A stretch of DNA of 64,000 bases, taken from the NCBI RefSeq assembly GCF_021608185.1, contig NZ_JAKIHN010000003.1, positions 1 through 64,000 of the forward strand, written 5' to 3'. The notes beneath the pieces are model-generated. The model did not search any database, was not told the origin of the DNA, and saw nothing but the letters and a program-made list of their open reading frames with translations. The DNA comes from Flavobacterium anseongense (GTDB lineage: Bacteria; Bacteroidota; Bacteroidia; Flavobacteriales; Flavobacteriaceae). Below are positions 25,779-34,657 of this stretch, piece by piece (the stretch's first letter is position 1; every line of letters begins with the position of its first letter). Position numbers and translations under genes: made by a program.

Positions 25779-26342
25779 ATGAAAGTCGAAAAACTACTCG
25801 GAAGCTTTTTGTTTATGATGACATTATCTTTAAGCTATGGACAAAAAGAAAAAATAAATTCCGACACTAGAGAGTTTATAGCCAATGCAGAAATGACTCA
25901 GATTAATAGAAACTGGGATGTTAACGCAGATTTTAAATCTGGAATTGGAGAAATTGTCTATTTTTTTCCTATCGAAGTAATTGATTTAAAATCAAATCAA
26001 AAAGTAAAGTCATTGCAAATGGACATGTCTGTACTTGCAGAAAATAATCGCAATTACTTCAAGTCTTCTTGGATAGATTTAAGTGAAGTTGATGAGTTTA
26101 TATATTTCATTGAACAATATGTAATACCAAATCTCAAAAACAAAACCGAAGTAAATCAATCAGTAACTTATATTTTCAATTCTAAAGAAATTACTCTTAG
26201 TTTCCTAATAGAAAAAAGCAGAAAAAGAATATCTATTTATTTAAAAGATAATGGAATTACTGATTATCAACATTATTTTTGGACAGAAACTCAGGTAAAT
26301 AAAATTCCAGATTTATTAGCTGTTCTCAAACAAATAAAATAA
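25779..26342 (+). CDS. Cassette 6: secreted protein of unknown function
   Basis: A 187-aa protein with a signal peptide ending LSLSYGQ (about residue 22). The mature part has alternating beta strands and acidic helices and ends with a predicted amphipathic helix. No family recognised. Cassette ends are GTTAGCACC and GGTGCTAAC. Confidence 0.65.
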   Translation: MKVEKLLGSFLFMMTLSLSYGQKEKINSDTREFIANAEMTQINRNWDVNADFKSGIGEIVYFFPIEVIDLKSNQKVKSLQMDMSVLAENNRNYFKSSWIDLSEVDEFIYFIEQYVIPNLKNKTEVNQSVTYIFNSKEITLSFLIEKSRKRISIYLKDNGITDYQHYFWTETQVNKIPDLLAVLKQIK

Positions 26343-26346
26343 CTGG

Positions 26347-26476
26347 TGCTAACAGCCGTTTGGCGTTATAGCTGGTTTTGTGCATCTTGGAAAATCCGCT
26401 GGATTTTCCAATTTGGCTTTCTTATTATATTTTTTCTTAAATTGCCGCTACAACGCCAAGCGGCGGCACGTTATAA
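26347..26476 (+). repeat. attC-like site 6
   Basis: R'' TGCTAAC, R' GTTATAA. Arms GCCG-T-TTGGCGTT / AACGCCAA-G-CGGC; spacer before R' is GGCAC. Confidence 0.9.
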
Positions 26477-26504
26477 GTAATAAGCGCACGAAACTTTAGA
26501 ACCA

Positions 26505-26819
26505 TTGGAAAATATTACAGAAATACTTAATTCATTCAGCGAAGAGCATGACTTGTGGAATTTGACAAAGAAATCTGCTTTGGAATGCATTAAAAATTAC
26601 GCAGAAGAAGAAGATAATAATGAAATAGTATTCGAAGAAATTAGTTTGAAATCACAAAAGCAGGAATTAGTTTTCTGGGAATATGGAAATAAAACTTTCA
26701 TTCTAAGAACGACTTATTCTTTACATAAAAACAATGATTTCACTATTCCGATTGGAGATTACGCAATGGACGTAGACAGTAGAGGTGAAATTATTGATGA
26801 TTGGTTGGTAATCTATTAA
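26505..26819 (+). CDS. Cassette 7: small acidic cytoplasmic protein
   Basis: A 104-aa strongly acidic protein from a TTG start. No signal or membrane segment. The pattern (helix-rich first half, beta-rich second half ending DSRGEIIDDWLVIY) resembles small immunity-type proteins, but no family is recognised. The cassette ends match over about 17 of 18 bp. Confidence 0.6.
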   Translation: MENITEILNSFSEEHDLWNLTKKSALECIKNYAEEEDNNEIVFEEISLKSQKQELVFWEYGNKTFILRTTYSLHKNNDFTIPIGDYAMDVDSRGEIIDDWLVIY

Positions 26820-26847
26820 GTGTTACCAAGTTTGAAGCGCTTACTAC

Positions 26848-26980
26848 TTATAACAGCGGTTTTGCGCAATAGCTGGTTCCGATTTTCCGGCGCCGGAAAA
26901 TCGAAAAGGAAATTTACATATCTTTACAACTAATCCGTTCCACGTCGCCGCCACTGGCGCAAAGCCGCGGAACGTTACCA
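26848..26980 (+). repeat. attC-like site 7
   Basis: R'' TTATAAC, R' GTTACCA. Arms GCGG-T-TTTGCGC / GCGCAAA-G-CCGC; inner hairpin CGATTTTCCGGCGCCGGAAAATCG is a near-perfect palindrome (longest run shown here is split as CGATTTTCC / GGAAAATCG). Confidence 0.9.
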
Positions 26981-26986
26981 GCAATT

Positions 26987-27412
26987 ATGAAGAACTATAT
27001 CTTAATTATCACGTTTTCTTTATTTAGCTTGATTTGCGAAGCTCAAATTAACTCTATAGAATCTAATCAATTTATAAGAGTCAAACCAATCAAGCCAGAC
27101 TTTGAAGTTAAAAAATGCTTGAGTTCAAAAACATTTGGAATTGTAATAGGTTTTGAAGTCATAGATAGCTCTGACAAGTCATTGTACGGAGAAAAGTTTT
27201 ATGGAATATTTCCTTGCTTACAATATCCAGGAAATGTGATATTCAACGGCGAAATTTATGATTTGGAATTTACTGAAATAATGCCAAAATATAAACATGA
27301 ATATCCAATCATAAATAAAGAATTGTTACAGAAAAACATTAATGGAAAAGAGTTTTGGATAATTGAAATAGGTACTAAAAAAAGCTGTGTTAATGGAACT
27401 ATAAGTAAATAA
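26987..27412 (+). CDS. Cassette 8: secreted protein of unknown function
   Basis: A 141-aa protein starting only 12 bp into its cassette, with signal peptide ending SLICEAQ (about residue 19). The mature domain has three Cys residues (KKCLSS, FPCLQ, KKSCVNG) that may form a disulfide. No family recognised. Confidence 0.65.
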   Translation: MKNYILIITFSLFSLICEAQINSIESNQFIRVKPIKPDFEVKKCLSSKTFGIVIGFEVIDSSDKSLYGEKFYGIFPCLQYPGNVIFNGEIYDLEFTEIMPKYKHEYPIINKELLQKNINGKEFWIIEIGTKKSCVNGTISK

Positions 27413-27416
27413 CTGC

Positions 27417-27546
27417 TGGTAACAGCCGTTTGGCGAAACAGCTAGTTCTGTGCGTTTTGGAAAATCCGCTGGATTTTCCAATTTAGATTTCCTATCATAT
27501 TTTTTCTTAAATTGCCGCTGCTTCGCCAAGCGGCGGAACGTTATAG
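27417..27546 (+). repeat. attC-like site 8
   Basis: R'' TGGTAAC, R' GTTATAG. GGCGAA-armed family shared with sites 3, 9, 26, 33 and 38. Confidence 0.9.
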
Positions 27547-27565
27547 GCAATATTCCGGACATACT

Positions 27566-28165
27566 ATGATGAGAACAATATACTTCATATTTACATTTTT
27601 TCTATTTCAGAATTTGAATCTATTCAATACAGGAAAATATTCATATTCCGCATCTCACTTTTATGAAAGCATAGAATTAAAAAATGACGATACATTTATC
27701 TACAGTTGTCACTTAAACTTCTCAGAATATCTTGTAGAAGGAAAGTATAACATTTTGAATGACAGTTTAATTTTAAATAGTTATCCTCAGAAAGAAAGAT
27801 TGATAGTCGTAGAAAGTAAAAAAGGAAATTCTAAAAACTTAACTTTTGAAATTAGTACAAACCAAAACAACAAATTTTCTTATGACTTACACGTTCTAAT
27901 GAATGACAACACTGAAATGGAATTTAAAAATGAGTGGGAGAAAACTAAACTAAAAAAACATGACATTAAAGGTTTTTACATAATTGATAAAAATGGTTTA
28001 AAGTCTCCGAAATATTTAGTTAGAGATTCATCAAATAATTATTTTAAAATTAAAGTTAATCCTTCAAGAGCATTTGAAAGTGAAAGTTGGCCATTTATAG
28101 AAAATAAAATTAAGCCGAGAAATTTCAATGGAGATTTCCAAAATTATTATTTAGAAATAAGGTAA
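27566..28165 (+). CDS. Cassette 9: secreted protein of unknown function
   Basis: A 199-aa protein. I use the ATG at 27566 because it gives a hydrophobic export signal (IYFIFTFFLF); the frame is open upstream only through attC 8. The mature part reads like a small beta-rich lipocalin-type domain (DDTFIYSCHLNFSEYLVEGKY, split motif FSEYLVEGKYN), but no family is certain. Confidence 0.65.
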   Translation: MMRTIYFIFTFFLFQNLNLFNTGKYSYSASHFYESIELKNDDTFIYSCHLNFSEYLVEGKYNILNDSLILNSYPQKERLIVVESKKGNSKNLTFEISTNQNNKFSYDLHVLMNDNTEMEFKNEWEKTKLKKHDIKGFYIIDKNGLKSPKYLVRDSSNNYFKIKVNPSRAFESESWPFIENKIKPRNFNGDFQNYYLEIR

Positions 28166-28175
28166 GTCATACTGC

Positions 28176-28305
28176 CTATAACAGCCGTTTGGCGAAACAG
28201 CTAGTTTTCTGCGTTTTGGAAAATCCGCTGGATTTCCCAATATGGATTTTCTAACATAATTTTTCTTAAATTGCCGCTGCTTCGCCAAGCGGCGGAACGT
28301 TGGCG
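28176..28305 (+). repeat. attC-like site 9
   Basis: R'' CTATAAC, R' GTTGGCG. GGCGAA-armed family; inner hairpin carries one change relative to site 3. Confidence 0.9.
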
Positions 28306-28340
28306 GTAATTGAAACGAACTTACTACTAAAAGAGAAAAT

Positions 28341-28853
28341 ATGGAAAAGTTAATGTTTGCAAGTTTTTTAGTTCTGATTTTATCATGTCAAAATATTGAA
28401 AATAAAAACGAAACGTTTCGCGGATTTGGAAATCTAAAAACAGGAACAACATTCAGTGAAAATCCAGATTTCAAATTATTCCGGAAACTCGAAGCAGACT
28501 ATTTTAGCGCTAAAGAATTTCATTTGTCCAAAGAAATTGGTTATGTCAAAGATCTATATGTAAGAACAAAAAATGGCAAAATTTTTCTAGTTCAATTTGA
28601 TCGTGTCGAGACAACAAATATTCAGCCAATACAAGAGATTATCAAGGAATTAAAAGATGTGACGACTCGAGAAGACACGATTCCTGCAAATAGGTTGTCT
28701 TATACACGAAGATATCTAACAGCAAACAATAACTTAAGTTTTTCAACGGTAACCTTTACCAAAAATCTTAAAAATAATAAACCTGAAATTTTCTTTATGT
28801 ATTTCGATAATGAGTTAATGGATGAAGTATTAAAGGATAAAGGGATGAAGTAA
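28341..28853 (+). CDS. Cassette 10: lipoprotein of unknown function
   Basis: A 170-aa lipoprotein with lipobox LILSC (Cys near residue 16). The mature part has no recognised domain. Cassette ends are GTTGGCGG and CCGCCAAC. Confidence 0.65.
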   Translation: MEKLMFASFLVLILSCQNIENKNETFRGFGNLKTGTTFSENPDFKLFRKLEADYFSAKEFHLSKEIGYVKDLYVRTKNGKIFLVQFDRVETTNIQPIQEIIKELKDVTTREDTIPANRLSYTRRYLTANNNLSFSTVTFTKNLKNNKPEIFFMYFDNELMDEVLKDKGMK

Positions 28854-28868
28854 ATATTAGTCAACTAC

Positions 28869-29002
28869 CGCCAACAGCGGTTTGAAGCAATAACTAGTTT
28901 AGTTGTAAAAGGAAATTCTTTCTTCACGAAAAATAATTATCTTTAACAGAAATTAATCCGTTCGCTGGCTTCGTTACTGCTTCAAGCCGCGGCACGTTAT
29001 AG
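28869..29002 (+). repeat. attC-like site 10
   Basis: R'' CGCCAAC, R' GTTATAG. Unique arms GCGG-T-TTGAAGC / GCTTCAA-G-CCGC; a compensatory change on both arms relative to other sites. Spacer GGCAC. Confidence 0.9.
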
Positions 29003-29026
29003 GCAAGGGCTTCCTACTTTACAACT

Positions 29027-29743
29027 ATGAAATTAAAATTCACATATTTGCTTTCTTTCTTAATTGCTTGTGGAATTACTAGCTGTAAAAAAGATGCAGA
29101 AAAGCCAACTCCGAAAGTTGAATATATAATTTCAAAAGAAGATTCAATTCAGGAAGCTTGGATGAAAGCAAACAAAGTGCCTTCTCCATTAATTCCAGAA
29201 GACATGAAATGCTATCTTGATATCGTTTTCATTTTAGATTCTAAAAAAGTTTATATCTACCAAACAGAACGGAATTATAATTCTAACGGAAAAGAAACAA
29301 AATATGGTTTTCCAAATTACATTGGACTAAAACCGGAATATTTTGTAGCCATTGAAAATGAAAATTTCGTATCATTTTTGAAAGACAACAATTCTCTGTT
29401 CGGAGTGTTTCCGGAAGAAAACATTAGAGGTTCATTTTGTATAGCAAGCGAAACAGACACCCTAAAAAGCAAAGCTTTTGACAATTTAGTAGAAGAACTT
29501 AGAAAAACTAAAAGTGAAGCATTTTACAGAGTTAGAAAGACAACTGAAGAAGAAAATGTTGTGCTCAAATACAAAAGAAGTAAACAAGAGTTTTTGCCAG
29601 AGAAAATCAATTGGTCGAAGAAATTCCTAAATGGCAACGTAAAGCCATTTTCAAAAGATTATTATGAATTTGAGTCCAAATTGGATGTTGTTAGAAAAGC
29701 AAAAGAAACTTATAAAAAGAAAGAGAAAAGAATCTATATGTAA
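29027..29743 (+). CDS. Cassette 11: lipoprotein of unknown function
   Basis: A 238-aa lipoprotein (lipobox GITSC, Cys near residue 20) with a basic C-terminal tail ending KKKEKRIYM. Middle part contains alternating strands with conserved-looking aromatic residues. No family recognised. Confidence 0.65.
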   Translation: MKLKFTYLLSFLIACGITSCKKDAEKPTPKVEYIISKEDSIQEAWMKANKVPSPLIPEDMKCYLDIVFILDSKKVYIYQTERNYNSNGKETKYGFPNYIGLKPEYFVAIENENFVSFLKDNNSLFGVFPEENIRGSFCIASETDTLKSKAFDNLVEELRKTKSEAFYRVRKTTEEENVVLKYKRSKQEFLPEKINWSKKFLNGNVKPFSKDYYEFESKLDVVRKAKETYKKKEKRIYM

Positions 29744-29756
29744 CTCAAGCCCCAGC

Positions 29757-29887
29757 CTATAACAGCCGTTTGGCGCAATAGCTCGGCTGCTTATGCCGGT
29801 TACGGATTTTCCGCTGGAAAATCCTATCTTAGCAGAAACAAATCAATCACGCACGCCGCTACTACGCCAAGCGGCGAAACGTTAGCG
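29757..29887 (+). repeat. attC-like site 11
   Basis: R'' CTATAAC, R' GTTAGCG. Arms GCCG-T-TTGGCG / CGCCAA-G-CGGC; spacer GAAAC; centre differs from the other GGCG-armed sites. Confidence 0.88.
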
Positions 29888-29915
29888 GTAATGCTCAAAA
29901 ACATACGCAGAAAAT

Positions 29916-30548
29916 ATGCAGAAATTTTCAATTTACAAAAAACCTAATAAATTTTACTGGAGCGCAGAAATCATAACATATTCAATTATATTCTTTTGTT
30001 TCGGAGTAATGCTTTTTAAACAAAAAGTTCTCAATATTGAAGAAAATTTAATTGATAAAGTCTTTATGTGGTTGGTGCTTAGTACATTTATGTTTGGTGT
30101 AATTTTAAAATTCTACAACATTGGTAGATATGAACCAATTCGCGGAAAATTTGAAGGCTATTTAATATTTGAAAAAGAAAAGATTACCGTTTGTGAAGAA
30201 ATTTATCCGATTGAAAAAATTAGAACGATTAAAATCTCCAATGATGACTATAGTGGAAAATTAGTAAATACATCTAAAGGGAATCTTGGTCCAGCACTTT
30301 CAAATGGAACTAGAAATTTTATAGTAATCTTTTTTGAATCAGGCGAATCAAAAAGATATCAATTTGAGCAAATAAACGGTAATGATTTTCAGAAAGTACG
30401 ACAAGAATTAATTAGCTACTATCTTAATGGAAAGATAGAATTTGACGAAGTAGCAAATGTTCTTGGAGAAAAAAGCCGAAGCGAAGTTGCAGAGTTTAAA
30501 ACCGAGATAGAAAAAGAACGCACTACCGCTAACAGCCGTTTGGCGTAA
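29916..30548 (+). CDS. Cassette 12: membrane protein with PH-like domain, reading into its attC
   Basis: A 210-aa protein with two membrane segments (about residues 18-36 and 48-66), then a PH-like beta domain (EGYLIFEKEKITVCEE and FIVIFFESGESKRYQFEQI, shown in parts), then a helical tail. The frame has no stop before the attC and ends inside it, so the last residues TANSRLA are encoded by the recombination site. Cassette 39 ends with the same residues. Confidence 0.65.
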   Translation: MQKFSIYKKPNKFYWSAEIITYSIIFFCFGVMLFKQKVLNIEENLIDKVFMWLVLSTFMFGVILKFYNIGRYEPIRGKFEGYLIFEKEKITVCEEIYPIEKIRTIKISNDDYSGKLVNTSKGNLGPALSNGTRNFIVIFFESGESKRYQFEQINGNDFQKVRQELISYYLNGKIEFDEVANVLGEKSRSEVAEFKTEIEKERTTANSRLA

Positions 30549-30649
30549 TAGCTGGTTTGTCTTTCTTGGAAAATACTCTGAACTTCAGCATTTCTTATTA
30601 TATTTTTCTTTAACTTGCCGCTACTACGCCAAGCGGCGGAACGTTGGCA
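30527..30649 (+). repeat. attC-like site 12
   Basis: R'' CGCTAAC, R' GTTGGCA. Arms GCCG-T-TTGGCGTA / TACGCCAA-G-CGGC; most frequent body type (also sites 18, 19, 22, 27, 28, 36, 39). Confidence 0.9.
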
Positions 30650-30677
30650 GTAAGTGTCAGAAACCAAACCTTAAAGA

Positions 30678-31136
30678 ATGACTAAACCAGAGTTCGAACC
30701 TATATTCCCTCCAGGATTTCATACGATTGATTTGAATCAATTAGATGAATTATTCGTAACAAATTTTGAAGATAATTCAAAAAGACAAACATTGGTAAAT
30801 CAATTAAGAAACTTCCTAAACGAGTTATCTAAAATTAATACTAACTTTGAAATTTGGTTGGATGGCTCTTTTACAACATTAAAAATAGAACCTGAAGATA
30901 TTGATATTTTGGTTGTTTACAATGCGAATAAGTTAAACTTATTACCTAACGACCAGAAAGTTATAGTTAACAGTCTGTTAGGCAATAGAACGGCGACCAA
31001 GATAAGATACAATATTGACGTTTTAATATGTGCTGATGATGATGTAAACAATAGAAGCTACTGGCGTGGCTGGTTCGGATATTCAAGAAGTGAACAACCT
31101 AAAGGTATAGCAAAATTTACTTATGGCGACAGTTAA
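30678..31136 (+). CDS. Cassette 13, gene A: DUF6932-type nucleotidyltransferase
   Basis: A 152-aa protein matching the DUF6932 pattern: N-terminal PPGFHTIDLNQLDELF and then WLDGSFTTLKIEPEDIDIL, where GS and the DxD-like DID are the nucleotidyltransferase fold's catalytic elements (about residues 58-77). Small nucleotidyltransferases of this type often act as toxins, antitoxins or defence enzymes. It overlaps gene B by 14 bp and both lie in one cassette, so they would be mobilised together. Confidence 0.75.
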   Translation: MTKPEFEPIFPPGFHTIDLNQLDELFVTNFEDNSKRQTLVNQLRNFLNELSKINTNFEIWLDGSFTTLKIEPEDIDILVVYNANKLNLLPNDQKVIVNSLLGNRTATKIRYNIDVLICADDDVNNRSYWRGWFGYSRSEQPKGIAKFTYGDS

Positions 31137-32061
31137 TAACTTAAGAGATAATATAGCTTATCTTCAATCTCAAATTGAAGAGCTTAATTTGGTGCTTTTA
31201 AGTGAGCCAGAGAATTTTGCAATAAAAATTCAAATCGAAAATTACAAATCAGAAATTGAAAACTTACAAGGCTACATTTATCATGAAAATTTAAAACGTA
31301 ATAAAGAAATTATTGCCTTAAGACTAATCGGAAATATTGCTAAAGACGGTACTTTCCCATTAGGTTCTGTAGGTGGAATTACTGACTCATTTTCAAATGC
31401 GATTTATAAGACTTCTCAATTCTTACAATACGGTAAAAAAGGCGGAAAAAAAATAGAATCACTATTGAAGAATAATTTAGATATTCGATTAGAGGGTTTA
31501 GGAGTAGGCTCAACAATATTTTATATTTCTGCAAAAACAAGCCCTGATATTTTTGGCAATAGTATAATTCAAAATTCACTTGAAAATACTTTTGAATTAT
31601 TCTCATCCAATAATGAATCAGAATTGATAGATAATATTGAAAAAGTAGGAACTAGAAGTTCTAAATATTTTTCAGATTTTTTAGAAGAATTAATTCAAGA
31701 TAATTTAGAAGTAGAAATAAGTTGGGAAAGTCCAACTTATGAAACAAAAAAATGGTTCGGTACAACTGAGAAGATATCTATGTTCTATAATACTTTTAAA
31801 AGTATAGAAATTTTAGATCCTGAAACTATGAGTTTCGAGGTAGAAATTATCACTTTAAGTTTGAAAAATAAAATCGAGGTAATCGATACAAGTAATAATC
31901 ATAGCTTCGGAGTTAAATACCCAAATTCGATTATTGCTGTAATTAAAGAATTGCATGTTGGAGAAATTTGCGATATAATTATTTCAAAAACTACAATAGT
32001 GAATACACTTTCACAAAAAGAAAAATTTGAATATAATTTAGTCGAAATTACTAAAAAATAA
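31123..32061 (+). CDS. Cassette 13, gene B: coiled-coil partner protein of the nucleotidyltransferase
   Basis: A 312-aa protein with an N-terminal coiled coil (about residues 1-65), a glycine-rich segment (GKKGGKKIESL) and a beta-rich C-terminal half from about residue 190. No family is recognised, and no HEPN RxxxxH motif was found, so it is not an obvious MNT/HEPN toxin. Its overlap with the nucleotidyltransferase gene argues that the two proteins act together. Confidence 0.7.
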   Translation: MATVNNLRDNIAYLQSQIEELNLVLLSEPENFAIKIQIENYKSEIENLQGYIYHENLKRNKEIIALRLIGNIAKDGTFPLGSVGGITDSFSNAIYKTSQFLQYGKKGGKKIESLLKNNLDIRLEGLGVGSTIFYISAKTSPDIFGNSIIQNSLENTFELFSSNNESELIDNIEKVGTRSSKYFSDFLEELIQDNLEVEISWESPTYETKKWFGTTEKISMFYNTFKSIEILDPETMSFEVEIITLSLKNKIEVIDTSNNHSFGVKYPNSIIAVIKELHVGEICDIIISKTTIVNTLSQKEKFEYNLVEITKK

Positions 32062-32069
32062 ACACCTAC

Positions 32070-32193
32070 TGCCAACAGCGGTTTTGCACCATAGCTGGTT
32101 TTATCTTTCTTGGAAAATACTCTGAACATCACAATTTCTTATTACATTTATTCTTAACTTGCCGCTACGGCGCAAAGCCGCGGAACGTTATGA
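32070..32193 (+). repeat. attC-like site 13
   Basis: R'' TGCCAAC, R' GTTATGA. Family of sites 5 and 29, but with a one-base change in the left arm (GCACC for GCGCC) that creates a mismatch. Confidence 0.88.
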
Positions 32194-32213
32194 GCAATAA
32201 TAAAATCCTGCAA

Positions 32214-32990
32214 ATGAGAAAATTCATCTTTTTAATTACTTTCTTTAGCTTGTTAGCTTGTAAAAAAGAAACGGAAAAAACAGAAATTAAAAAGGTTTCT
32301 AATACAAATTTAGCCAAAGAGCTTTCCTACGATGAACAAATAAAAATCATGAAAGACACTATGCCCAAAAATTCTGTATTGTCAAACGATATTCAGTTTA
32401 TAAATGATTCTATTCTTAAAGGCAAATTCAAGTTAGACATCTCTATGTATGAAGGTCAAAAAGATTATAAAGGAGGTGATTGCTATCCAGAAATTGAAAA
32501 AAAGAAAAAAGTCTATGAACGCTATGCAGACTTCGGGTTTAAGGATTTGGGGGATTTGAATGGAGACGAAAAAAACGATTCTGTTTTCATTTTATACCCG
32601 TTAAATTGGTGCGAAGAAAATCATGGAAAATCATATTATTTTACAAACAATAACATTCCGAGAATAGAATCAGATTCCTTTTGCTGTGAACTTGAATATC
32701 TGTTCAATATTGGAGATATTGATGAAGATGGTGGTAATGAACTAGCAGAATACAAAACGTCTTGTACAAGTCGTTATAAAGCAGTAAGGTTTTGGACATT
32801 TAAGAACGGAAAATGGAAAGAAATTAACACTTTCACACATATGGTTGAAAATGGAAAATATGACATTTTCAAAGACTTTGACAAACTATATAAGAAAACT
32901 GGTAAAAGCAAATTTAAATTTTTGGAAATATCAGACGTATTTGCAAATGGAAAGTTAGTAATGGAATGGAAATCAGTTACGATGAAATAA
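32214..32990 (+). CDS. Cassette 14: lipoprotein with calcium-loop-like repeats
   Basis: A 258-aa lipoprotein from the ATG at 32214 (lipobox SLLAC); an in-frame ATG in the R' motif at 32190 would add eight residues before the signal. Two segments, DLNGDEKNDSV and DIDEDGGNELAEY, have the DxDxDG-like spacing of calcium-binding FG-GAP/VCBS or EF-hand loops. Ligand binding is inferred. Confidence 0.7.
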   Translation: MRKFIFLITFFSLLACKKETEKTEIKKVSNTNLAKELSYDEQIKIMKDTMPKNSVLSNDIQFINDSILKGKFKLDISMYEGQKDYKGGDCYPEIEKKKKVYERYADFGFKDLGDLNGDEKNDSVFILYPLNWCEENHGKSYYFTNNNIPRIESDSFCCELEYLFNIGDIDEDGGNELAEYKTSCTSRYKAVRFWTFKNGKWKEINTFTHMVENGKYDIFKDFDKLYKKTGKSKFKFLEISDVFANGKLVMEWKSVTMK

Positions 32991-32997
32991 TTACTGC

Positions 32998-33130
32998 TCA
33001 TAACAGCCGTTTCTCGCAATTGCGAATTTTGTGGTAAGTTCATGTTTACGTTTCGCAAGAATTTTTATCTTTAACAGAAAATAATTCGTTCCGAAGTTCG
33101 CAACTGACGAGAAGCGGCGGAACGTTAGGC
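32998..33130 (+). repeat. attC-like site 14
   Basis: R'' TCATAAC, R' GTTAGGC. Arms GCCG-T-TTCTCG / CGAGAA-G-CGGC with a second arm pair CAATTGCGAA / TTCGCAACTG. Body shared with sites 16, 17, 32 and 40. Confidence 0.9.
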
Positions 33131-33151
33131 GGCATAATTCGACCTCGTATA

Positions 33152-33526
33152 ATGAAGAACTTAAGCATAAAAATATTAGCAATTCTTTTATTTACAACAA
33201 TAGCAAGTTGTTATTCTCAGCAGAAACTAAAAACTGTTGCGTTTGAAATTTACGCAGAGAAAAATCAACCAATGCCTGGCGCAAATATTGCAGTAAAAAA
33301 TTCAAATCCGACAATAGAAACTCAAACAGATTTCGATGGAAAAGCAAATTTGAAGTTGGAAAACTTAAATGTTGAAATTGGTTTGAGTATTCTTGGGCCA
33401 AGTATAACTTTTAAGTTATTTGAAAATATCGATTTAGTAAAAGTTGACATCAAAAAACAGAAAGTAGAATATTATTCGAAAAACAGAATTTTGAAAAAAG
33501 ATAAGTTGAAAGTCAAAGGTTACTGA
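33152..33526 (+). CDS. Cassette 15: lipoprotein with carboxypeptidase-regulatory-like domain
   Basis: A 124-aa lipoprotein (lipobox TIASC, near residue 20) followed by a small beta-sandwich: PMPGANIAVKNSNP and TQTDFDGKANLKL are the typical phrases of CarboxypepD_reg-like domains used at the cell surface in Bacteroidota. Cassette ends match over about 16 of 17 bp. Confidence 0.75.
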   Translation: MKNLSIKILAILLFTTIASCYSQQKLKTVAFEIYAEKNQPMPGANIAVKNSNPTIETQTDFDGKANLKLENLNVEIGLSILGPSITFKLFENIDLVKVDIKKQKVEYYSKNRILKKDKLKVKGY

Positions 33527-33536
33527 GAATTACGCC

Positions 33537-33661
33537 GCCTAACAGCGGTTTCGCGCAATTGTTGGTTTCATTTTTATGAGTTCACGAAAAACGTTTATCT
33601 TTAACAGAAAATAATTAGTTCGCTGGCTTCACAACTGTCGCGAAGCCGCGGAACGTTAGCG
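33537..33661 (+). repeat. attC-like site 15
   Basis: R'' GCCTAAC, R' GTTAGCG. Arms GCGG-T-TTCGCGC / TCGCGAA-G-CCGC. Body close to sites 25, 30 and 35. Confidence 0.9.
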
Positions 33662-33710
33662 GTCAGTTGCTCGCCAGAAACGAGAAAGTTCACGTTTAAA
33701 AAACAAAAGC

Positions 33711-33944
33711 ATGACAAATATATTTAGTGGAGAATTTATCGAAGCAATGAACATTCGAAATTTATTAGAAAATGAAAATATTGAAGTGTTTGCGGTTAAT
33801 GAATATATGTCAGGCATTGAGCCTTGGGTTGTAAGTCCTGGAGGTTTCAAACCGCTGATTTTGCAAGTCAATGATGAAGATTTTGAAAAGGCAAAAAAAG
33901 TTGTGGAAGATTATGGAAATGGAAAATTAGAAGTCGGAAAATAA
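33711..33944 (+). CDS. Cassette 16: DUF2007-type protein
   Basis: A 77-aa protein with the DUF2007 layout: an N-terminal helix (FIEAMNIRNLLENENIEVFA, here core IRNLLENENIEV), a glycine/proline turn, then LILQVNDEDFEKAKKVVEDY. DUF2007 proteins are annotated as putative signal transducers. It begins 55 bp into the cassette. Confidence 0.75.
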   Translation: MTNIFSGEFIEAMNIRNLLENENIEVFAVNEYMSGIEPWVVSPGGFKPLILQVNDEDFEKAKKVVEDYGNGKLEVGK

Positions 33945-33973
33945 TACTGACAAGTGTTAATACGCAACCGAAC

Positions 33974-34106
33974 CGCTAACAGCCGTTTCTCGCAATTGCG
34001 AATTTTGTGGTAAGTTCACGTTTACGTTTCGCAAGAATTTTTATCTTTAACAGAAAATAATTCGTTCCGAAGTTCGCAACTGACGAGAAGCGGCGGAACG
34101 TTAGCG
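33974..34106 (+). repeat. attC-like site 16
   Basis: R'' CGCTAAC, R' GTTAGCG. CTCG-armed family, nearly identical to site 14. Confidence 0.9.
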
Positions 34107-34132
34107 GCAAGACAACCACACAACCTTAAAAA

Positions 34133-34489
34133 ATGGGATTAGATATTTTTCATATTAAATTAGACATAAAAAGCGATGTAAATATTGATTATTTAGAAGT
34201 TGAAGATTTTAAAGACAATCCGGAATTTTTAAAAAAATATGGTCATCTTATCGTTGACGGGAAAATATACTATTCTGAAAATGGATATTTAAGAAAACGG
34301 ATGAACGAAGATTTTATAAAAGCTTTTGAAAATGATAAACTTTATTTCTCAATAGATGATGTTAAAAAAGCAAAGTCATATTTGAATGCCAGAGAAGATG
34401 AAAGTCAGGCTGAGTTGGAAATAAATTTTCAGAAAAACTTTGTAGACAATTTTGTGGAAGGAGAAAGCATCTTTGTGATTAACTGGTAA
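34133..34489 (+). CDS. Cassette 17: cytoplasmic protein of unknown function
   Basis: A 118-aa acidic protein without signal or membrane segments, beginning MGLDIFHIKLDIKSD. No family recognised. Cassette ends GTTAGCGGC and GCCGCTAAC. Confidence 0.6.
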   Translation: MGLDIFHIKLDIKSDVNIDYLEVEDFKDNPEFLKKYGHLIVDGKIYYSENGYLRKRMNEDFIKAFENDKLYFSIDDVKKAKSYLNAREDESQAELEINFQKNFVDNFVEGESIFVINW

Positions 34490-34499
34490 ACTGTCCAGC

Positions 34500-34632
34500 C
34501 GCTAACAGCCGTTTCTCGCAATTGCGAATTTAGTGGTAAGTTCACGTTTACGTTTCGCAAGAATTTTTATCTTTAACAGAAAATAATTCGTTCAGAAGTT
34601 CGCAACTGACGAGAAGCGGCGGAACGTTACCT
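34500..34632 (+). repeat. attC-like site 17
   Basis: R'' CGCTAAC, R' GTTACCT. CTCG-armed family as sites 14 and 16, with two base changes. Confidence 0.9.
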
Positions 34633-34657
34633 GCTATTTAACCCAAACTCACGTAAA

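Noticed and set aside
31123..32061. HEPN toxin partner for the nucleotidyltransferase
   Set aside because: No RxxxxH-type HEPN motif was found in the protein.
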